Below, in pieces: positions 57,701 through 64,000 of a DNA stretch of 64,000 nt (positions are counted from its first letter, which is position 1; each line of letters begins with the position of its first letter). The stretch covers positions 5,890,001 to 5,954,000 of the forward strand of contig CM082590.2 in assembly GCA_040954595.2 (NCBI GenBank), in the 5' to 3' direction. Under the pieces are notes generated by a model. It saw only the letters and a program-made list of their open reading frames with translations, was not told the origin of the DNA and made no database searches. This DNA comes from Balanoglossus misakiensis. Its lineage: Eukaryota > Hemichordata. Made by a program: the position numbers and the translations under genes.

Positions 57701-58919
57701 ACCGCGCTCTATTTTGAGATAAATTGCGTTAAAAATTTTGCCCATAGACAAACCATTGGTGAAAAATGCCGAGTCAGCAGTTTTCTTCTATTATCGACTA
57801 AATTCATGGCTCTGTATTTCAAAAACAAGCGCGGTGACCCCTATATTTTATGACAGATTTTCATTATACAAACAAAAGAGAATTCAAAAATCCTTAAATC
57901 AGGATTTAAAATACATCCCATAGAACAGCTGAAAATGTAGTCAGCATAACGGCAATGACAGAAAAGACAGCAACAAAACAACCAAAAACAACACAAGACA
58001 ACAAGACACACAGACAAAAACAACAGTAATAAAAAATATACAGAACAATGATAAAAAGTCAATCAAAAGCAGTATGTCCATTTGCCAGGGGTTTGTCACC
58101 AAGGCAGAGTACCAGCCAACTGGGGGTGAATCCTCCTGGGCCTGTCTAGATAAAACACTGATTTAGCATTGTAATGCATTTGCTTACAACATGCATTTCA
58201 ATGTGGATTTGCAGGGGTGACCGACGCCCTCAGAAAATGATCATGTCAATCTTGGTATTAAAAATACACACAAATAATTGATAAAATATTGCAAATGTCA
58301 GATTGAAATCCCCCTAGATAATTCTGGCTCGGGGGGAGGGGGGGGGGGGCAATTCCCCCTGTTTTGATGCAGCATGCAATCCTAGATGGAACACTGAAGG
58401 CTTGCTAAACTACAGATGCACTATCTTTGTTTCACAGGGCGTTGAATGGAATGAGTACATTTGCATTTCCAAAGTTGCTAATAATGAGTAATATCATTTA
58501 TTATGATAATTATTATTTTGTTAATCCAAAGGATTGGCTTTTCCTCCACTAATGAGGCTTTGTTGCCATTGCCAAGGTCAAAGCCAAAGGTCATTTGAAT
58601 CTCGCCGAAATATGAAATGATTTGACATGGGCGTGCGCGTGCCTGGAGCCAGTTTGAAAAAAAAACTGATGATGACGATGATGATGAAAATCTTAATTAA
58701 ATGTGATGCAATATATATTACTCACACGTCCAATATTGTCGGGCACATCTTCAGAATTTCCCTGACCAATTTCGAATCCTTGTGAAAGAGCCTGGGTTTC
58801 TCCGCGTTGCTGTTGGAATGCAAGATTCGCACCAGAACGTAGATGACGACGAGGACGACGACATAAAACATGGCGTCTGCCATCGTGTACAAGGCTAAGT
58901 ACTCGCCGCCCGGTAACAT
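48718..58919 (-). CDS. ABHD2: ABHD2 orthologue (monoacylglycerol lipase), 7 exons, 421 aa
   Basis: Membrane-anchored alpha/beta hydrolase; human ABHD2 hydrolyses monoacylglycerols and is the progesterone-responsive 2-AG lipase of sperm. Exons: 58726-58919, 55925-56100, 53598-53765, 52691-52874, 51109-51327, 49391-49460, 48718-48972. All introns are GT-AG and the joined frame runs to TAG at 48718. A single N-terminal membrane segment lies at about residues 14-32 (YVVVLVVIYVLV), then W-G-K-S-G-H-F-Q-T and LGRVQPP as in ABHD2, IAPGIANSSE, HLGALKSVPLTSPR, the nucleophile elbow GFSMGG (Ser207, same number as human), Asp350 in NAEDDPL, and His381 in HGGHLGFFEG; the 31-residue Asp-His spacing equals human. 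Length 421 versus 425 in human. The start is ATG 58919; an in-frame GTG upstream is not used. Introns carry many MITEs and a satellite 18 nt from the exon 4 donor. Confidence 0.96.
49670..49735. repeat. AAAT-type microsatellite
   Basis: AAATAAATAAATAAA with interruptions in ABHD2 intron; nearby (49060-49380) are further ACAAACAA-rich stretches. Confidence 0.8.
49785..50175. repeat. Repeat S, second copy
   Basis: TATCCCCCTGGGATCAAAAT, AACTTTGTACTTAAAATGTA and CATCAAAAAGACGCACTCAA match 23465-23810 but with only two tandem units. Confidence 0.7.
50259..50640 (+). mobile_element. MITE B with partial second copy
   Basis: A short B segment (CTAGAATCCTGGCTCCCAG to TATACAAGACCCTA, 50264-50342) is followed by a longer copy starting AACCCTAACGCTGCC. 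The right end degenerates into GGTTAAGG repeats. Confidence 0.7.
50641..51059. mobile_element. MITE A between perfect 28-bp duplications bounded by TTAA
   Basis: TTAA 50641-50644, X 50645-50672, TTAA 50673-50676, MITE A 50677-51023, TTAA 51024-51027, X again 51028-51055, TTAA 51056-51059. X begins GGTTAATGAATATAAATGAG; both copies are identical. Confidence 0.93.
51380..51620. mobile_element. MITE A, left-truncated, near-twin of the copy at 50677
   Basis: From CTTCCTTCCCACTTGTATGA onward it matches 50790-51025 almost base for base, including the private variants AAGAACGATTATTC and CTCCTGTCTATAAGAGGG. ABHD2 exon 5 lies between the two. Confidence 0.85.
51578..52672. repeat. 27-unit, 40-bp satellite derived from the MITE A terminus
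   Basis: Unit: AATGGAAAAAGGGGCAGCGA, a GA run, CTTTGTCCCTTT. About 27 units, 40 bp each (42-44 with extra GA). Marker variants recur at a fixed distance: AAAGGAAAAAGGGACAGC near 51739, 52143 and 52549, and CTTTACTGG near 51897 and 52301, giving a higher-order period of about 404-406 bp (10 units). The array ends 18 bp from the donor of ABHD2 exon 4. The Arg/Glu-rich ORFs are shadows. Confidence 0.96.
52969..53409. mobile_element. MITE A partial dimer
   Basis: Full copy from TTAA 52969, then junction TTTGTCCTGGGAGGTGTGTG at 53280-53299 and another 119-bp right-arm unit ending TTAA 53406-53409. Confidence 0.88.
54632..54775. repeat. Foldback hairpin in ABHD2 intron
   Basis: TCTAGCGCCCTCACACA at 54633 pairs with TGTGTGAGGGCGCTAGA at 54755; AGCGAGGCCAATGAGGAAA pairs with TTCCCCATTGGCCTTCGCT. 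Confidence 0.75.
55211..55396. mobile_element. MITE H copy
   Basis: TACTGTAAAACGGGTTATTT to AAAATAACCTGTTTTATA; the right terminal base pairs have decayed. Confidence 0.72.
55540..55715. repeat. Large foldback hairpin
   Basis: GTTACCAGAATCATATGCTA pairs with TAGCATATGATTCTGGTAAC; outer segments GGCTATAGCAGCC and GGCTGCTATGGCC, and GGCCTGGCC with GGCCAGGC, also pair. Confidence 0.8.
55735..55919. mobile_element. Element N abutting the ABHD2 exon 2 donor
   Basis: Same sequence as 15450-15862 but internally shorter. The hairpin (55826-55913) starts AGGTTATTACGAAAATACC and centres on TTAGCGCTAA. It ends 11 nt inside the 5' splice site (intron starts at 55924). Confidence 0.82.
56236..56280. repeat. 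Poly-C tracts
   Basis: Runs of C interrupted by A; length is probably uncertain in the assembly. Confidence 0.9.
56452..56590. mobile_element. Repeat J, split copy
   Basis: TTAAAGCCTCTAGAGCTGAC to GATGCCCGATTGTGGCTG. The motif resumes at about 57415 (GTGGCTGTATGTTGCAATTTG), so about 830 bp has been inserted between. Confidence 0.65.
57535..57897 (+). mobile_element. MITE F, TTAA at both ends
   Basis: TTAA 57535-57538, AGGATGTACGCGCAG ... AAAATCC, TTAA 57894-57897; the distal part of the right end is deleted. Confidence 0.78.
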
Positions 58920-59223
58920 CGACAGAGAGACCGCCACAATGTCGATGAAAAGTGTCAGTCTACGGATAAACCTCGCGCTGGTGACCCAAACTGGTCAACG
59001 GATATACCCACCGAGGATTTCACAATCTAACCAGCTGATCGCCCCAATTGCGCAACTCTCGACGATAGCTGTCAACGACCTTGTCATCACACACACACAC
59101 ACACATCAGCTGATGCAACGAGTTCAAAGGTCACCTAGGTACAATGACCTCATTGCACGCTACCAGGGGCCTGGTGTATGTACAGCACTGCGTCATTTCA
59201 ATGATGCATGTGTTTTATTGCGT

Positions 59224-59385
59224 GAATGAATGAATGAATGAATGAATGAATGAATGAATGAATGAATGAATGAATGAATGAATGAATGAATGAATGAAGG
59301 AAGGAAGGAAGGAAGGAAGGAAGGAAGGAAGGAAGGAATGAAGGAACGAACGAACAAAAAAACAAACAAATAAATAAATAATTAT

Positions 59386-59429
<44 letters not shown>

Positions 59430-59434
59430 TCAAA

Positions 59435-59477
<43 letters not shown>

Positions 59478-59480
59478 GTA
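59224..59480. repeat. Compound tetranucleotide microsatellites
   Basis: (GAAT)n at 59224-59297, (GGAA)n to about 59345, (AATC)n at about 59388-59425, (AAAT)n to 59480. Confidence 0.95.
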
Positions 59481-59665
59481 AATAAATAACCTAGCTTTTC
59501 CTTGCCTACAAAAATTCGTGCATGTTCTGGAAAGTGTATAGACTAGTGCAAAAGAAATGTCTCTTTCAGAAAAATGATACATGCGATCAGTTTTAAATGA
59601 ATTTTTGAGGGCTGTGGCTTGGCACCTTTGTTTGATTGCAATAAATACTTCAATAAGTTGAAATC

Positions 59666-60148
59666 AAAGGTAAACGGTCACCTCTCCTATTTACGCGTCC
59701 ATCAAAGGCAAAAATTCTTCGCTATCAAATGACGTCAGACGCGCTCAGGCGGCAGTTACGTTCGCATTCAAATTTCCAGATGACGGGCAACTTCAGCAAC
59801 GTGGACTTACGTGGTGCAGACAAAGACTGTGCAGACGAAATGCAATGAGGCTGATGAGGCAACATACCCGATACATGTTATGTGTTTGGCGGTTCTAAAG
59901 TAAAAACATACTCGGAAAAACTTTTACTGGATGCCGAAATATTGCTTGCCTGGAAATGACTGCGCCATGGGGAACATTGCCAGATCACGTGATTGATAGT
60001 AAAGAATAGTGTATCTAAAAAGAACAAATAATGCATGGCGCTCTTTTTTTCGCGTGTGTGCCACCCCCTGAAAATCTGTGATAGGGTAGATCTCAATTTG
60101 CCATGGTAACCGTAGTTAAATTTGCATAGGTGATAGAATACCTTTAAG
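59666..60148. mobile_element. MITE P interrupted by repeat Q
   Basis: Left AAAGGTAAACGGTCACC, right GGTGATAGAATACCT then TTAA at 60145-60148. Repeat Q (TTTCCAGATGACGGGCAACT, CAGATCACGTGATTGATAG) fills about 59720-60005. Confidence 0.7.
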
Positions 60149-60341
60149 TTAAGTGCCCTACATTTGCATAGCGCCCGCGCAATCCAAAGTGATACGGACT
60201 AAATGAAAAAAATGGACGAGATACAGTGCATAAAGGGCTTTTTCAGAGGGAAAAGAAATGGTACATGCGGTTTGACATTCGTGGCGTCTGCCCAATTTGT
60301 TCAGCCTGGGTTAGTTTCCTGACCCAAATCGGTGTACGTAA

Positions 60342-60685
<344 letters not shown>

Positions 60686-61022
60686 TCTTCTCGTGGTTTT
60701 CACGGAGGCGTACAACTTCTCGCCTACGGCTCGAAGTTGCACGGCTCTCCGAAAACCACTCGTATACGATGACCCACTCGTATACGATGACGTCAAACAA
60801 AGAAAAATATCATGGGATTATACACCTTTGCAACTGGACCATCAGTCGAAATCTGTATTTTTTCTCACTCTATCTGCAGGGATGTTGCCGAAAACTTTTG
60901 AACCGTTTTGATGGACCTCAGATTAAACACCCAATACCTGTCGTTTTTGTAATAGTTTCATAATTTTCATTTCCAAATTAGATTGGTAAAACGAAATAAA
61001 GTTACGGTATACATACATGAAC

Positions 61023-61353
61023 ACCAGGTTCACACACGAAAAAAATTGAGACACTATTTGCCTGTGCTAAACACAGAGCATTAATCCTTTGAGTCGCGTT
61101 GTGTCCGTCCACACACACACACAGTTTATACAGGCACTGAGGGTCTGTCCCATAGACAATGGGTTGCGGAGGTGTTAATCCTTACACTGGCTTAGGTCTG
61201 ACCGGCAAAGCCGTCTCAAATCTGAAACGTTTCAGGACCACTATACATTGTACACCGTCCACACTTTAAGACGGTATCTGGTCCGAGACGCTTCAGAACC
61301 GTCTTAATTGTGTATTTGTGACCCCATAAAAATTTATCCTGTGTGAACCTGGT
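61023..61353. mobile_element. Element D, complete
   Basis: ACCAGGTTCACACA on the left and TGTGTGAACCTGGT on the right, the right end followed by TA. Interior GACACTATTTGCCTGTG and ACGCTTCAGAACCGTCTTAA. Confidence 0.82.
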
Positions 61354-61672
61354 ATAAATTCTCCAAATATTGCATTTATGCCAGGACACTATCAAAATGT
61401 CAATTAAAAAGGTGTCAATTTATTTTCCCATCAGATAAAAGCAATTAAAATTAATAATGTACACACAATGGGAGGTTTATAATCCATGTAACTATTTCTT
61501 TATAATCAAAATGAACTATAAATACTTCATATTATATTGTTTTTTTTAAAATATAATTTACATATTTATTATCATTTATCTCTAATGAATGAATGAATGA
61601 TGAGTTATATAACTATGGAATAAATGACAAAGGCCTTGAGATACGATACAGTGTTAACTGCACGATGTATAC

Positions 61673-61775
61673 CAATCTGATTAAAATCAGATGTAGAGTA
61701 CGGCGACATCTTTTACTTCGCGGTACGACATGTACGGTATTCTTATGCTGTCGCCTCACACCACATTTGATCAAC
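61673..61775. mobile_element. Element I, right-truncated
   Basis: ACCAATCTGATTAAAATCAG then GATGTAGAGTACGGCGACAT; lacks the closing arm beyond CACACCACATTTGAT. Confidence 0.65.
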
Positions 61776-61829
61776 TCCCACAGAAGCTCCCGTTGAAATA
61801 TCGGGCTTGTAAAGTAAAAGCCGTCACAC

Positions 61830-62055
61830 TAAACGTTTTAGAGCTTTGTAACCCGGAAGTAAAAATAATGATGTCAAATTATACAACATTTATGAAAATT
61901 GCGCGAAATATGACGAAATCGCGCGCATCACGCAAGAACTATGACGTCATTCTTCTACACTACGGTGTCAAGAGAAATAAAAAAAAAAAATTGCAAAATA
62001 AAAAAATTCCCAACCTACCTACCCTATGCATGTAATCGGAACAGCACATATTTCT
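61830..62055. mobile_element. Repeat U partial copy
   Basis: AACCCGGAAGTAAAAATAATGATGTCAAA through CATGTAATCGGAACAGCACA. Only the right terminus is clear. Confidence 0.55.
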
Positions 62056-62149
62056 TGGGGCATTATGCCAAAGTTTATTTATAGTATCACGTAGGCCTAC
62101 CCATCGACTCAACGTTCGTACCTGCTGGTTTTTTTTTTTCAAATGTTTT

Positions 62150-62664
62150 ATTAGCTCTGCGTACAGGTCTGTGTGTTCCCGGCGTTACACGGCCTCCACC
62201 ACAGCCCTGCAAGGCGCCATAGAAAAAACTGGTGCTTCTGCGGTCCGGATCCGGACCGCAGCTTTTTCGGCCGAAATTCGATTTTATCGAAGCAAAATCC
62301 TTTCCCTGTCTACTTCTGCCCCCTAACCGACTCCAAATATGATGCAATTAACTTGTCCTAACGTCCGAACCACTCGCGTTTGATTCATTTTTGTGTGTTT
62401 ACATGTTGAGATCGCCATATTAAATATAAGGCTTACAGCGAGTTTATCTCCATGGGTAAACAAAAAAGTTTTAGAAAGCGAGCGGTTCGGACGTTAGGAC
62501 AAGTTAATCGCATCATATTTGGAGTCGGTTAGGAGGCAGAAGTAGACAGGGAAAGGATTTTGCTTCGATAAAATCGAATTTCGGCCGAAAAAGCTGCGGT
62601 CCGGATCCGGACCGCAGAAGCACCACGCCGGGAACACACAGACCTGTACGCAGAGCTAGGCTAG
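62150..62664. mobile_element. Foldback element O with near-perfect arms of about 185 bp
   Basis: Left arm 62153-62384 and right arm 62473-62660 pair over TCTGCGTACAGGTCTGTG, TTTTTCGGCCGAAATTCGA and CCTAACGTCCGAACC. The left arm has an extra segment of about 47 nt (62185-62231). Each arm contains the 20-bp palindrome GCGGTCCGGATCCGGACCGC (62240-62259 and 62596-62615). No ORF is conserved. Confidence 0.9.
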
Positions 62665-62857
62665 TTCCGGCTCCCCGCTCGCGGACGGAAGCTTCAACTT
62701 TTGCCCTTCTAAAAATGTCCTGACCTTTCTATAGTTAGGGCAGGTTCTCGCCTCCCGACGGGTGAGGGCGATGGAAGTGTACACGACCGAACCGGAGACA
62801 AAACTCATCTCTATATGTCATCAAAATAAATCCAGCTGGAGTCAATGAACATTACTG

Positions 62858-62957
62858 TAAAATCAGATGTAGGGAACGGCGACGTGGTTTTTTATGCTGT
62901 CGCATCACAAAAAAAAAACACGTCGCCGTTCCCTACATCTGATTTTTATCAGATTGT
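62858..62957. mobile_element. Element I, compact hairpin copy
   Basis: AAATCAGATGTAGGGAACGG pairs with CCGTTCCCTACATCTGATTT; the loop contains GTGGTTTTTTATGCTG. Confidence 0.8.
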
Positions 62958-62959
62958 GA

Positions 62960-63125
62960 AAATTGATGTGGAACTGTCGTCTGGCACGTTGTAGTCTCTG
63001 TCTGTGTAATACACATCACGCCATTGGATAACATTTAGCGCACGTTGACTGGATACGCTTTGTCATCCAATCGGCGCTCGCGTCATATACAGATTTCGAT
63101 TCAGTGAGAGTGTGGATATGCAGTT
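62960..63125. repeat. Repeat T, second copy
   Basis: GGAACTGTCGTC, AATACACATCACGCCATTGG and TTTCGATTCAGTGAGAGTG as at 10340. Confidence 0.6.
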
Positions 63126-63182
63126 GATATTCAGAGAAAAAAACTACAAAACGAATGAACGAAAGACAAAAATACATATATG

Positions 63183-63183
<1 letters not shown>

Positions 63184-63214
<31 letters not shown>

Positions 63215-63230
63215 CACAGACAGACAAAAC
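63184..63230. repeat. (CAGA)n microsatellite
   Basis: Tandem ACAG tetranucleotide, followed by ACAAACAA-rich sequence to about 63285. Confidence 0.92.
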
Positions 63231-63906
63231 AAATACTAGTAAACGAATATAAACAAACTAATACAACAAAACAAACAAACAAATATGCGCTTCGAATTCC
63301 ACAGTGTGCTTTTGTGAAGACTATATCAAGGACAGATAGACCTATAGATAGTAACTCTAAAAATGGACGCCCGGCAACAATGTCCTTGGTAAATGAAACC
63401 GATGACACTGACATCCATTGTATTCTGCAAAAAATAAAAACGTGACCAGTGATCAAAACACAATGCTACACGAACAATGCCGACCCGACCTGATACCCCC
63501 CCCCCCAATGATTATTTCTCTAATTTTAGTGGCGTTCAGCTTAATCATCGACTAAATTAACAATAGGTAAGAACACAAATACATGACCTGTGGTCCGTAT
63601 TCATTAACAGAACAGAACATACTTGTTTACATTAAGGTAGATGACTACTCAAAATTTAGAATATTGTCATTTTCCTGATAATGATGTATATATTAGTGTC
63701 TATCAATGAATTTTAAGTCCAAGAATATAGAGAAAACTGGATATTCCCATACTACTTTTTTTTAGTTAGGGGGTCTTAAATATTGCGGGAAAATGCCGAG
63801 TCAGCAATTTTCCTGCACTGCTAATGCTATAGTTTTCCTATAGAGAAAATATCGATCTGAAGATTTCTATCAAAAATCAAGTGGGGTAACATGGTGGTTA
63901 TATCAT

Positions 63907-64000
63907 TTAAAGGGACAAAGTCTCTCTCGTGCTGCCCCTTTTAATTATATTTGATGCGAGACACTGTTTATGTTAGTCTTCATGTGGATATATAGTGAAT
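63907..64000. mobile_element. MITE A, left end, cut by the window
   Basis: TTAA 63907-63910 then AGGGACAAAGTCTCTC; continues beyond the window. Just before it (63770-63900) is a possible diverged MITE F fragment (AATGCCGAGTCAGCAATTTT). Confidence 0.85.

Noticed and set aside
62087-62361. Small frames in the 62.1-62.4 kb region
   Set aside because: They lie across an inverted-repeat arm of foldback element O and are not preserved in the other arm.

Overview
This is eukaryotic, metazoan genomic DNA: AT-rich, intron-rich, and packed with short non-autonomous DNA transposons (MITEs), homopolymer runs and microsatellites. Spliced genes with GT-AG introns encode clear animal orthologues. No bacterial operon, CRISPR array or prophage is present. 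The protein sequences and repeat style suggest a marine invertebrate (amphioxus, hemichordate or mollusc-like); I cannot fix the phylum from sequence alone.

Layout. 1-903 (minus): 5' part of an unidentified acidic protein, running off the window. 904-11880: intergenic or intronic DNA made largely of MITEs. 11881-30185 (minus): a complete 24-exon gene for an ER protein disulfide isomerase of the PDIA5 type, rebuilt here exon by exon. It encodes about 761 aa with a signal peptide, one N-terminal inactive thioredoxin-like domain, five CGHC thioredoxin domains and a C-terminal HEEL retrieval signal. 34952-35562 (minus): terminal exon of an NHL-repeat (TRIM-like) protein. 35662-37661 (plus): last two exons of a small cysteine-rich protein with a Lys-rich tail. 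48718-58919 (minus): a complete 7-exon ABHD2 orthologue of 421 aa with its catalytic triad. 58920-64000: microsatellites and foldback elements.

The non-genic DNA is the unusual part. At least seven unrelated MITE families (called A, B, C, E, F, G, P here) are bounded by TTAA; nested insertions give empty-site evidence that TTAA is the target duplication. Other families have TA-type ends (D, H, R) or are long foldbacks (M, O). Family A (about 340-365 bp, nearly fully palindromic) has about 30 copies. Its arms have been amplified into 119-bp tandem arrays and into a 27-unit, 40-bp satellite with a ~405-bp higher-order period inside an ABHD2 intron. Two unrelated MITEs sit between perfect duplicated segments arranged TTAA-X-TTAA (X = 28 or 29 bp). 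That suggests an unusual long target duplication spanning two TTAA sites and is the most novel signal I see.

Other points: a 13-nt microexon restores the frame of the fourth PDIA5 thioredoxin module; part of a PDIA5 exon was copied in inverted orientation into an intron of the same gene, probably by conversion between two repeat copies; and the same palindromic element sits 11-12 nt inside the 5' splice site of one intron in each of the two main genes.
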